Source: Nonomuraea sediminis (GTDB lineage Bacteria; Actinomycetota; Actinomycetes; Streptosporangiales; Streptosporangiaceae). From it: 64,000 nucleotides of DNA. Below the pieces are notes generated by a model. The model made no database searches. It had not been told where the DNA came from and was given only the letters and a program-made list of their open reading frames with translations. Both the position numbers and the translations under genes were made by a program. Every line of letters begins with the position of its first letter. Position 1 is the first letter of the stretch. The stretch is taken from positions 434,001 through 498,000 of the forward strand of contig NZ_JAHDTI010000005.1 of assembly GCF_018531495.1 (NCBI RefSeq). The letters are read 5' to 3'. Shown piece by piece: positions 24,803 through 32,300 of this stretch.

Positions 24803-25695
24803 CGCGATACCTGGACGAGCTGCCCGAGGTAGGTCTGCAGCCGCCGGGCCCGATCTGTACCTACCGACATCTCGTCCTTGATCGTCCGGACGGTTGGAAG
24901 CTCGCCACCGACGAGGTCCGGCAGATAGCGGCTGAGCGCCACCGGGCCGAGCGGGTCGTCCTGCTCCGACTCCGTACCGGGCTGTTCCTGGTGGGAGAAC
25001 ACGGGCTCGACGGGAGCCAGTGTCGGCCCTGACTCACCGGTCAGGTCATGGCCATTGACCTGCGGAGGTACATCGTGGATCGGGTCAGGTACAGCGGGCG
25101 GGATCTCCGCCGCGGCGGCGACCGTCACCGGCTCCGCGACAGTAGGCAAGGGGGTCTCAGCGACCCTCTCGGCCTCCACCGCGACGGGCGCCACCACCGG
25201 CTCAGGTACAGCAGGTACAACGACGGCCACGGGCTCGATCTCATCCCGCGCGGCCACGCTCAGGAGGTGCGCCAGGCCGCCGAGCGCCACTGGCGGGACG
25301 ATGCTGACCGCGACCACGAGCACCCACGCTGAGCTGCCGAGCACGATCACGTGCGCCTCGATCAGGTGGTACACGGCGTTGGCGAGCACCGACACAGCGA
25401 CGGCGGCGAGCGCATGCCCGAACGCCTGCTTGCGCACCTCCGCCGAGTACCGCGCCTTGTTCGTCGCGATCCGGGTCGCGCCCACACCGTAGGCGTCGAC
25501 CGTGAGCGGGAGCAGCCACGACAGGTGCAGGTCCGCCGTGTCGAACACGGTGACGAACGCGCGCCAGCCGGCGAGCTCGCCGAGCCCGGATTGTGCGGTG
25601 AACGACGCGATGACGGTCGAGGTGGCTACGGCCAGGACCGTGACGATGAGGATCCAGTCGCGCTTCACGAGCGCCGAATCCGTAGGGTTGGGCAT
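24799..25695 (-). CDS. SpdB-like DUF2637 membrane protein
   Basis: 298 aa from ATG 25695, preceded by AGGAG; a longer reading to 25803 lacks a ribosome-binding site. Residues 10-150 form about four membrane helices (WILIVTVLAVATSTVIASFTA, then SWLLPLTVDAYGVGATRIA, the DUF2637 hallmark). The C-terminal half is Pro/Val/Glu-rich and disordered, ending with a helix-turn-helix-like LPTVRTIKDEMSVGTDRARRL. Spd proteins help plasmid spreading through hyphae. Its stop overlaps the translocase start, so the two are made together. Confidence 0.75.
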   Translation of the reverse strand: MPNPTDSALVKRDWILIVTVLAVATSTVIASFTAQSGLGELAGWRAFVTVFDTADLHLSWLLPLTVDAYGVGATRIATNKARYSAEVRKQAFGHALAAVAVSVLANAVYHLIEAHVIVLGSSAWVLVVAVSIVPPVALGGLAHLLSVAARDEIEPVAVVVPAVPEPVVAPVAVEAERVAETPLPTVAEPVTVAAAAEIPPAVPDPIHDVPPQVNGHDLTGESGPTLAPVEPVFSHQEQPGTESEQDDPLGPVALSRYLPDLVGGELPTVRTIKDEMSVGTDRARRLQTYLGQLVQVSR

Positions 25696-25730
25696 CAGAT
25701 CCACTCCTGGTCTTGCAGGGGATGGGTTGA

Positions 25731-25766
25731 GGTCCCCGGCGGCGGTAGGGTCGCCTGCCGGGGACC
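25731..25766 (-). promoter_or_regulatory. Intercistronic hairpin before spdB-like gene
   Basis: GGTCCCCGGC and GCCGGGGACC form a perfect 10-bp stem with inner GGCG/CGCC pairing. On the leftward transcript it is followed by CCTCAACCCATCCCCTGC and then the AGGAG site. A near-copy of hairpin plus leader precedes the gene starting at 26430. Confidence 0.65.
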
Positions 25767-25777
25767 GGCTCATAGGG

Positions 25778-26083
25778 TCAGGGGTTGGCGCCGAGCAGGA
25801 CACCCGCCCGGTACAGCACGTGCGCGATGGCCGACAGATCCCGTACGTCGACCGCGGCCAGCAGCTCGGACCAGTCGGCGGCGGCCTCCGGCGTCACGTC
25901 CAGCTCCCGCTGGCGTCCGTCCACGCGGAATACCAGCCGGACGCGCGTCACGTCCGGCTCGGTGCCGGGCTGCTCGGCGACGATCGGGATCACGGTCAGC
26001 GAGTCGAGCCGCTCCGCGATGACGTAATGCAGCGCCGCGTCCGCCTGGTGGGTGCTCTCACACCACGGGAATCGGCAGCTCAT
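25778..26083 (-). CDS. Small hypothetical protein, DUF6907-like context
   Basis: 101 aa. ATG 26083 overlaps the upstream stop (ATGA). The N-terminus MSCRFPWCESTHQADAALHY has Cys/His spacing reminiscent of the CPxWCxxxH motif of the large protein at 26500. It continues RVRLVFRVDGRQRELDVTPEAAADW, which also resembles the C-terminal half of that protein. Unknown function. Confidence 0.6.
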   Translation of the reverse strand: MSCRFPWCESTHQADAALHYVIAERLDSLTVIPIVAEQPGTEPDVTRVRLVFRVDGRQRELDVTPEAAADWSELLAAVDVRDLSAIAHVLYRAGVLLGANP

Positions 26084-26430
26084 CGCCGGTCCTCGTTGAG
26101 CATCTGGGCGCCCTCCTCGAGCAGCGTCCCGAGCTCGCGGATGCCGCGCCGGTCGAACGCCGCGATCAGCGACGCCAGGACGCTCGCCCCCTCCGGCGCC
26201 AGGCGCAGCGCGTACTCGGTCCCGTCGAGGTGGGTGTACAGCACCTCCACGAACCGGGTGTCGCCGTCGGCGATGACGTTGATCTCGATCAGGCAGTCGC
26301 GGTTGTCGAGGTGTTCGATCAGCTCGAGGTTGAGGCGGTGACGAGTGCTGCCGCTCCGATGCGTTGCCCTGCACCACGAGTACGTGGTGCAGGCGGGGCC
26401 AGTGGTCGGTACGTTGTCCACTAGATCCAT
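26080..26430 (-). CDS. Small hypothetical protein
   Basis: 116 aa with AGGAGA before the ATG. Beta-strands followed by EYALRLAPEGASVLASLIAAFDRRG, a layout shared with its two neighbours (a strand pair, then a helix after a Pro-Glu). It is translated in a coupled pair with the 101-aa gene. No family recognised. Confidence 0.6.
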   Translation of the reverse strand: MDLVDNVPTTGPACTTYSWCRATHRSGSTRHRLNLELIEHLDNRDCLIEINVIADGDTRFVEVLYTHLDGTEYALRLAPEGASVLASLIAAFDRRGIRELGTLLEEGAQMLNEDRR

Positions 26431-26457
26431 CTCCTGTTAGGGCAGGGGCTGGGTTCA

Positions 26458-26493
26458 GGCCCTCGGCCGGTGCTCCAACACCGGCCGAGGGCC
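26458..26493 (-). terminator. Perfect 15-bp hairpin between 26500 and 26430 genes
   Basis: GGCCCTCGGCCGGTG and CACCGGCCGAGGGCC pair perfectly across a 6-base loop, right after the stop of the leftward 367-aa gene and ahead of the leader of the next gene. No U tract follows, so it may be an attenuator or processing site. Confidence 0.75.
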
Positions 26494-26499
26494 GCCGTG

Positions 26500-27603
26500 C
26501 TATGAGGACGCCGTGGCGGCGTTGGTCGCCTTGCAGACGGTGCAGGACGGCTCCGAGCAGCGGCCCTGCGGGTCGAACGGGGTGACGACCGGACCCCAGC
26601 CCCGGCCGCGCGCTGAGGCGACCAAGTTCTGCAGGATGGCGATCGCCTGCTCGGCCTCGTCCAGCGTCAGGTGCATCTCGAGCTGGTCGCCGCTGTCGCT
26701 GAGCGTGATCCGCGGCTCCACCTCCCGCACCTCCTGAATGAGGGACAGGTGCAGCGCGGGAGCGGCAAACCGGGTCCCGTCCGCGTACACCATGGGCACC
26801 GGAGGCATGCTCACCAGGTCCACCATGTGAGTGGTGCCGGTGTGGGAGCGGTCGTCCGGGTGGTCGGACGACTGGTGCATCTCGGTGAACTCGCACCAGT
26901 CCGGACACGGGTAGGTGGACAACCAGAAGGCGGGCCCGTCGTCGTTGGCCTGCGCCCTCATCGTCGCGCGGTACTCGGCCCGTACCTCAAACGCGGCGCG
27001 CTCCCCGGCCTTGCGGGCGCTCTCCTCCCACGCCTCCGAGATCGGCGGGATCTCCTCCTGACGGGCCTCGGCCGTGCCTACCTGGGCGAGGATCGCCTGC
27101 GCGAACTGGCGGGCCTGCTCGGGCTCCATGCCGTCGCACCGGTCGAGGTAGACGCGGTGCCCCTCGTCGGGGGTGTAGGTGAGGCCGACAACTCCGCCGT
27201 ACACGTCGCCCGCGTCCAGGTCGGCGCCGGTGCAGATGTCACCGTCGTCGTGCCTCACGCACCACGGCTGGCAGCCCGGGGACACCGTGTCCCCGGCCTC
27301 CGGCTGCTCGGCCTGTACCGTCTCGGCGCCGGCGCGGTCCTCGCCGAACGGCGTTCCGCAGCCGCGGCAGGTGTCCCTGGCGTCGTTCAGCGCCGAGCAG
27401 GACGGGCACGTGACGAGTTCCGTGTGGCTGGCGCAGGCGAAGACCTGGCCGTGCACGGTCGACCCGAGGGGGGTCATCACGTCGGGCTCGGCGTGGCAGA
27501 TGACGCAGGCGTGGCCGCTGCGCTGCCTGTCGCTGAGGGCAGCTGGGTCGAACTGGCGGGAGGTGGTGGTCTCCTCGTTGAGACCGCCCGTACGATTGTT
27601 CAT
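26500..27603 (-). CDS. Multi-zinc-site protein with two DUF6907-like motifs
   Basis: 367 aa, the first gene of the leftward cassette next to the integration junction. The N-terminal zinc region holds CVICHAEPD, an FACASH segment, CPSC and CRGCG. Then come two copies of a CxxWC motif: GCQPWCVRHDDGDICTG (about residue 109) and YPCPDWCEFTEMHQSSDH (about 233). Each is followed by a beta/alpha domain such as LEMHLTLDEAEQAIAIL. DUF6907 proteins with the CPxWC...H pattern are common on actinobacterial mobile elements and have no known function. Confidence 0.65.
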   Translation of the reverse strand: MNNRTGGLNEETTTSRQFDPAALSDRQRSGHACVICHAEPDVMTPLGSTVHGQVFACASHTELVTCPSCSALNDARDTCRGCGTPFGEDRAGAETVQAEQPEAGDTVSPGCQPWCVRHDDGDICTGADLDAGDVYGGVVGLTYTPDEGHRVYLDRCDGMEPEQARQFAQAILAQVGTAEARQEEIPPISEAWEESARKAGERAAFEVRAEYRATMRAQANDDGPAFWLSTYPCPDWCEFTEMHQSSDHPDDRSHTGTTHMVDLVSMPPVPMVYADGTRFAAPALHLSLIQEVREVEPRITLSDSGDQLEMHLTLDEAEQAIAILQNLVASARGRGWGPVVTPFDPQGRCSEPSCTVCKATNAATASS

Positions 27604-27718
27604 GGATTAGGAGCTCGATTCCTGATCAAGGTCCTCGTCGGGTGTTCGCAGCACCTGGCGGGGACCGTCTTGTCTCTTGATGTGCTCCGTGCTAGTTGTG
27701 GTGGGGCACCTTCAAGAT
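27604..27718. other. Right prophage junction (attR) inside comEC
   Basis: Reading leftward, comEC codes for ADILKVPHH and then hits AAC TAG, where intact ComEC proteins continue with a GS dipeptide and about 70-80 more residues. The next 88 bases (27604-27691) show no ComEC continuation in any frame and lead straight to the first prophage gene. The crossover therefore lies in or next to the GGTGCCCCACCAC stretch (about 27696-27708). The matching attL and the missing comEC 3' end should lie to the left of the window. Confidence 0.75.
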
Positions 27719-30700
27719 GTCGGCCGCGGGTGAGACCCGGCGCAGGATCTCCGCCTGCGCCTCCGTTTCCACGTCGCCGCCGAGCAGCACCGAGCCCGCC
27801 CGCCAGCGTGCCCGCATCACGACGCTGGAATTGTTGATCACGCTCCCCTCACCCTGGCCGCCCATCTCACCCGCCCCGGGGTCGGGCGCCAGCACAGTCA
27901 GCTCGCACGGCCCGAACACCCAGTGCATGCCCGGACTCGCCACCCATTCCGGCACATGCCACTGGCCGAGCTCGGCCACGATCCGCCCGCTTTCCTGCGG
28001 AGCCGTACGCCGTGGACTGACGACCACCGCACCAACCCGCCGCCCGCGCACCACACCCGGCAGCCCGTCCACGTGATCGGCATGCGGGTGCGTGAGCACG
28101 ACCAGCGGCACATCCCGCACCCCCAGCCGCCGAAGGCACTTGTCCATCACATCCGGATCCGGCCCGGTATCCACCACCACGGCCCTGCCCTCCCCGGCGG
28201 CCAGCACCAGCCCATCCCCTTGGCCCACGTCACAAACCACCATCAACCACCCCTCGGGTGGCCAGGGCGCAAGAACAGGACGTACGGCGAGCACTGCCAC
28301 CAACGCGGCACCCGCCACGGTCAGTACGACCGCCCGCCAAGCCCGCCGCCGCCAGACGGCGATCGCCACGGCCACCGCCACCCCGAGCAGGACCAGCCCC
28401 ACCCACCCGCCGGGCCACGGCACACTCGCCAGCGGCATCCCCACGGCCCACCGCGCGACCTCGATGATCCACCCCACGGCGTAGCCGGCGGGCACAACCA
28501 GCAGCCGCGCCCCCTCCGGCCACACCGGCGCCACCAACGCGGCCAGGAACCCCAGCAACGTCGCGGGCGCCACCGCAGGCTCTGCCAGCAGATTCGCGGG
28601 CACGGCAACCAACGTGATCTGCCCCGACATCAAGACCAGAACCGGCGTAACCGCCACCTCTGCAGCGGCCGACACAGCCACAGCCTCCCCGACCCACCGC
28701 CACACCCACCGACCCGCCGATCCCGGGGGCGAGGACTGCCTACTCCCTGCCCGACGGGAAGGTCCGCCCAGGAGATGCCGCAGACCGTGCAGTTTCTGTC
28801 GGGGTGAACAGGAGGCTAGATCCACCGTTTCCGGGACACTCCCGGCTTGGGCAGCGGGATTGCGGTAGTGAGGGGCGGTGGAGCCGTGAGGCGAGGCGGT
28901 GGAGCCGTGAGGCGGGACGGCGGAGTGGTGGGCCGAGATGGCAGAACCGCGAGATGGACCGCCGGAACCGCGAGGCGAGGTGACGGAATCGGGAGGCGGG
29001 ACGGTGGGGTGGTAGCGCGAGGTGACGGAGCCGCGAGGCTGGACGGCGGAGCCACGAGGCGAGACGGCGGAACCGGGAGACGGCTCGCCGGGACCGGGAG
29101 GCGAGATGGCGGAACCGGAAGGGGGGACGGCGGGGTGGTAGCGCGAGGTGGCCGAGCCGCGAGGTGCAACAGCGGAACTGCGAGGCGGGGCAGCAGGGCG
29201 GTCGGGCGAGATAGCGGAGCCGCGAGGCAGGGCGGCGGGGTGGTGGGGCGTCAGGTGGGATCGCCAGCGTGGGGCCAGGAGGAGGATTCCTGCCGTGGCT
29301 GCGACCGAGAGGGCGAAGCCGTACGAACGGGCTAGTTCTGGATCGAAGAGGATCAGGAGCAGGACCGCGGCCGAGAGGGCCGCGAGGCCGTCCTTGGCTC
29401 GGCCCGTGCCGAGGGCCGTTGCTGCGATCAGGCCCATCAGGAGCGCTCGCAGGACGCTGGGCGACGGGCGGGCGATCACCGTGAACGCGATCATCGCCGC
29501 GGCGGCCAGGACGGCCCGCCACGCGAGCGGGACTCCGGCCAGGCGGGATAGTGCGATCACCGCGCCTGCGACGATTGCGAGGTTCGCGCCGCTTACGGCG
29601 TTCAGGTGGCTCAGGCCCACTTCTTTGAGGTCCGCCGACACGTGGGGGTCCATGCGCGAGACGTCCCCGACGACGAGGCCGGGCAGGAGACCTCGCTGGT
29701 CGGCCGGCAGGACGTTGGACGCCTCCCGGAGCCCCTCGCGGAAGCTGCCCGCCACGGTCTGCACCCACGACAGGCCGCCCAGCCTGCGCGGCTGGCCGTG
29801 CATCAGCAGGATGCCGCCGACCAGCTCGCCAGCATCGGGCCTGGCCAGCCGCCCAGTGACCCGTAGACGCTGGCTCGGAAGCAGGCCGGGCCATTCGTGT
29901 CCGCTCGCGAACACGATGACGGGCGTGCGTACGGCCAGCCGTACCGAACCCGTCTCGATCACCTCGACGTCGGCGGGGACCACCACGCGTTCCTGCTTGA
30001 AGCGGCCTCCCTTCGAGGCACGTACCTTCGGATCGTCGGTCAGGACGATCTCCGCCGTCACCTGCGAACCACGCTTCGCCAGCTCGGCAACGGGGCCCGT
30101 CGTGACCGCATACATCTGGAATCCAACGACGCCCGCTGTGGCCGCCATGCAGCCCAACAGCCCGACGACCACGTATCGCCAGCCCATCGACGCATTGACC
30201 CGTCGCAGCCACTTCCGCATGGACGGGCTAGCCCGCTGCAGCCACCTCCGCGCGAACGGGCTGACCCATCGCCGCCACCTCCGTGCGAACGCGGGAACCC
30301 TTCGCGGGGGCGGGCTGACCCTTCGCAGCCCCCTCCGCGCGAACATGGGATCCCCTCGCAGCTCCCTTCGCGGGGACGGGCTGACCCATCGCCGCCACTC
30401 CCACGCGAACACGGGATCCCTTCGCAGCTCCCTTCGCGGGGACTGGCTGTCCCACAGCCGCCACTCCCGCGAGGACGCGGGAACCCTTCGCGGGGACGGG
30501 CTGATCCATCGCCGCCCCTCCCGCGAGGACGGGGTGACCCATGGCAGCTGCCTCCGCGCGCGGGGCCGAAGGGTCCGGGGCGCGATGCGGGGCCCGTCGA
30601 TGATCGCGACGACTGCCGTGGCCACAGTGAGCGCTGCGGCGACCGCGAAGGCCGTACCTGGTGAGCTTCCGAGGAGCGCCAGGGCGGTGGCCCACGTCGC

Positions 30701-30901
30701 CAGGGCGGGCGGGACGAGTGCCCACGAGCGCACCGCATGGCCTTCCTCCGCCCCGGCGTCAAGGCCTCCTCCTGCGGTGGCGGCAGGGCCTCCTCCTGTG
30801 GTGGCGGTGGGACGCGTGCCGCCTGGTCCCGGAAGCAGGGTGCGAGCGAGTGCACGCAGACGCTCAGGGAGCGGATGGGTGGGGTTCGGTGGTGCAGGCA
30901 T
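27692..30901 (-). CDS. comEC: ComEC DNA-uptake channel, 3'-truncated by prophage
   Basis: ComEC forms the inner-membrane channel for DNA uptake. Recognisable parts are the N-terminal OB-like region (about 280-380), the competence domain with LSHLNAVSGANLAIV and RPSPSVLRALLMG, further membrane helices, and a metallo-beta-lactamase-like domain with VGQGDGLVL, VDTGPDP and THPHADHVDG. It stops after KVPHH, lacking the last ~70-80 residues of that domain. Despite truncation it is ~1069 aa, longer than usual (about 750-850), because of two repeat expansions. ATG 30901 has AGGAG upstream; an ATG at 30958 is also open. Function is doubtful. Confidence 0.85.
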   Translation of the reverse strand: MPAPPNPTHPLPERLRALARTLLPGPGGTRPTATTGGGPAATAGGGLDAGAEEGHAVRSWALVPPALATWATALALLGSSPGTAFAVAAALTVATAVVAIIDGPRIAPRTLRPRARRQLPWVTPSSREGRRWISPSPRRVPASSREWRLWDSQSPRRELRRDPVFAWEWRRWVSPSPRRELRGDPMFARRGLRRVSPPPRRVPAFARRWRRWVSPFARRWLQRASPSMRKWLRRVNASMGWRYVVVGLLGCMAATAGVVGFQMYAVTTGPVAELAKRGSQVTAEIVLTDDPKVRASKGGRFKQERVVVPADVEVIETGSVRLAVRTPVIVFASGHEWPGLLPSQRLRVTGRLARPDAGELVGGILLMHGQPRRLGGLSWVQTVAGSFREGLREASNVLPADQRGLLPGLVVGDVSRMDPHVSADLKEVGLSHLNAVSGANLAIVAGAVIALSRLAGVPLAWRAVLAAAAMIAFTVIARPSPSVLRALLMGLIAATALGTGRAKDGLAALSAAVLLLILFDPELARSYGFALSVAATAGILLLAPRWRSHLTPHHPAALPRGSAISPDRPAAPPRSSAVAPRGSATSRYHPAVPPSGSAISPPGPGEPSPGSAVSPRGSAVQPRGSVTSRYHPTVPPPDSVTSPRGSGGPSRGSAISAHHSAVPPHGSTASPHGSTAPHYRNPAAQAGSVPETVDLASCSPRQKLHGLRHLLGGPSRRAGSRQSSPPGSAGRWVWRWVGEAVAVSAAAEVAVTPVLVLMSGQITLVAVPANLLAEPAVAPATLLGFLAALVAPVWPEGARLLVVPAGYAVGWIIEVARWAVGMPLASVPWPGGWVGLVLLGVAVAVAIAVWRRRAWRAVVLTVAGAALVAVLAVRPVLAPWPPEGWLMVVCDVGQGDGLVLAAGEGRAVVVDTGPDPDVMDKCLRRLGVRDVPLVVLTHPHADHVDGLPGVVRGRRVGAVVVSPRRTAPQESGRIVAELGQWHVPEWVASPGMHWVFGPCELTVLAPDPGAGEMGGQGEGSVINNSSVVMRARWRAGSVLLGGDVETEAQAEILRRVSPAADILKVPHHN
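28846..29260 (-). repeat. Degenerate 24-bp minisatellite inside comEC
   Basis: Around 17 degenerate units of a 24-bp repeat (+ strand consensus GAGGCGGGACGGCGGAACCG plus GCGA) encode about 8-residue units such as PRGSAxSP in ComEC. Frame is preserved throughout. The insertion lies between the membrane domain (after LLLAPRWRSHL) and the last helices before the lactamase-like domain. Confidence 0.85.
30180..30560 (-). repeat. Second repeat expansion in the comEC N-terminal region
   Basis: Imperfect ~60-63-bp units built on ACGGGCTGACCCATCGCCGC and CTTCGCGGGG encode peptides such as EWRRWVSPSPRREL, about six times. The result is a very basic Trp/Arg-rich segment ahead of the first conserved membrane helix. 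Confidence 0.8.
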
Positions 30902-31071
30902 GGGCTCCTGGGCAGTGGTCAGAGTTCGGCGGCAGGGGTCGAGCGTGTCGACGGCCATGGCGGATCGCGCATCAGGCGCGGGACGCGGGCGGGGATGCCG
31001 CGACTGGAATCGGGGTGGGCGGTGGCTCGCCCATAGCGAGGTGGCAAACGTGATCGAGGAGGAGCTGCCGA

Positions 31072-31320
31072 GATCAGGACGTGGTTGTCGGCGGTCAAAG
31101 CGGAGCGCGCTTCGCGGCAGGGGGCGAGCGTAATCAGCGAGAGGCTGCCGTGATCAGGGCATGGTTGTCGGCGGTCAAAACGGGGCGCGCTTCGCGGCAG
31201 GGGGCGAGCGTAATCAGCGAGAGGCTGCCGTGGTCAGGGCGTGGTTGTCGGTGCTCATGCGGAGCATGCTTCGCGGCGGGGGCGAGTGTGATCAGGAAGG
31301 CGGCTACGGCGATCAGAGCG
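31072..31320. repeat. 80-bp tandem repeat, about three copies
   Basis: Units begin at 31072, 31152 and 31232, each starting with a (G)ATCAGG-GTGGTTGTCGG pattern and containing GCGCTTCGCGGCAGGGGGC. Copies 1 and 2 are nearly identical; copy 3 is diverged and shorter. Confidence 0.9.
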
Positions 31321-31436
31321 TGTTGATGGTCCAGCTTTCGCGGGGTTGTGAGCGTTCCCGTGAACGAGGTCACGATGGGGCGGTGGTTGCCCAAGTGGGT
31401 CGGCCTGCAGGCGCGGGGCGGGTGATCAGGGGAGGG

Positions 31437-31590
31437 GTGTGGGTCGAGGTGAGGTGTCGTGGTCGGGGTCGCGGTCGGGGTCGCGGTCGGGGCCGGGTCG
31501 GGGGTCGGGGGTCGGGGTCGGGTCGGGTGTCGGGGTCGGGTCGGGGGTCGAGGGTCGGGGTCGGGGTGAGGTGGGGTGGGGATGTGGGGT
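31437..31590. repeat. GGGGTCGG-type low-complexity tract
   Basis: Over 150 bases composed of GGTCGGG, GGTCGCGG and GGGGTC units on the + strand, immediately past the comEA stop. Many G3-G5 runs make quadruplex formation on the + strand likely. On the comEA transcript it reads as C-rich. Confidence 0.85.
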
Positions 31591-31592
31591 GG

Positions 31593-32300
31593 TTAGACGT
31601 GGACCTTGGGTTTGAGGGCTTCGAATTTTCTTGGGCCTATGCCGGAGATCTCTCTGAGTTGGTCGATGGTGTGGAAGCCGCCGTGGGTGGTGCGGTAGTC
31701 GAGGATGCGGCCGGCCAGGACCTCGCCTACGCCTGGGAGTTGTTCGAGCTCGGCGAGGGTGGCGGTGTTCAGGTCGATCGTGGTCGTGGATGGGTCGGCG
31801 AGGGCGGGGTTGGGGGGTGGGGCTCCGGGGGGTTGGGGGCCGACGATGATCTGCTCGCCGTCTATGAGGCGGCGGGCCAGGTTGATGGTGCCTGGGGTGG
31901 TGCCCTGGCGGAGGCCGCCTGCGGCTTGGAGGGCGTCTGTTACTCGGGAGCCGGTGGGGAGGGTGCAGACGCCGGGTTTGCGGACCTTGCCGGTGATGTC
32001 GATCGTGACTGTGCCTGTGGGGCTCGGGGAGGGGGCGGGTTGGGGGGCTGCTGCTGGGGGTGGGGGCAGGGGTTGGGGCTCGGGCTGGGAGCGCCAGGCG
32101 TAGATGGCCGCGACGATTGCGGCGGTCACGGCTATGGCGAGCAGGATGCGGACGCGAGGTTTGGTGGGGGCGGTGATGCCTGCCGTACGGAAGGCTTGGA
32201 AGGTTGGGGGAATGTCAGGGGGTGGTCGGTGCGGGGTGGTGATCGACCGTAGCCGGGACTCGGCTATGGCCTGCTCGGATGTCGGGTCGGGCGCGCGCAC
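31593..32300 (-). CDS. comEA: ComEA DNA-binding competence protein
   Basis: About 235 aa from GTG 32300 (VRAPDPTSEQAIAESRLRSI); the frame is open to 32552 but the extra part is repeat DNA. One membrane helix (VRILLAIAVTAAIVAAIYAW) anchors it, a Pro-rich linker follows, then an SLBB domain (VTIDITGKVRKPGVCTLPTGSRV) and a C-terminal helix-hairpin-helix pair (LNTATLAELEQLPGVGEVLAGRILDYR, SGIGPRKFEALKPKVHV). It binds incoming double-stranded DNA outside the membrane and passes it to ComEC. The start is uncertain. Confidence 0.85.
   Translation of the reverse strand: MRAPDPTSEQAIAESRLRSITTPHRPPPDIPPTFQAFRTAGITAPTKPRVRILLAIAVTAAIVAAIYAWRSQPEPQPLPPPPAAAPQPAPSPSPTGTVTIDITGKVRKPGVCTLPTGSRVTDALQAAGGLRQGTTPGTINLARRLIDGEQIIVGPQPPGAPPPNPALADPSTTTIDLNTATLAELEQLPGVGEVLAGRILDYRTTHGGFHTIDQLREISGIGPRKFEALKPKVHV

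Larger units (their letters stand above)
30959..31592. other. Repeat-filled comEC-comEA intergenic region
   Basis: No gene is supported here. The 634 bases hold an 80-bp tandem array and a G-rich tract, listed separately. In most actinobacteria comEA and comEC are nearly contiguous, so this gap has expanded. Open frames here on the + strand are a by-product of GC bias. Confidence 0.7.

Noticed and set aside
21017..27603. Integrase or excisionase at the right end of the prophage
   Set aside because: Checked all genes up to the junction; none has tyrosine or serine recombinase motifs. It must be outside the window.
27604..27691. Frameshift in comEC as the reason for its early stop
   Set aside because: No frame of the following 88 bases resembles the missing ComEC end, so replacement by foreign DNA explains it better than a point change.
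29148..31133. Long rightward open frame of 661 codons opposite comEC
   Set aside because: It lies antisense to recognisable ComEC domains, is Arg/Ala/Ser-rich and reflects the GC-rich third-position pattern and the repeats.
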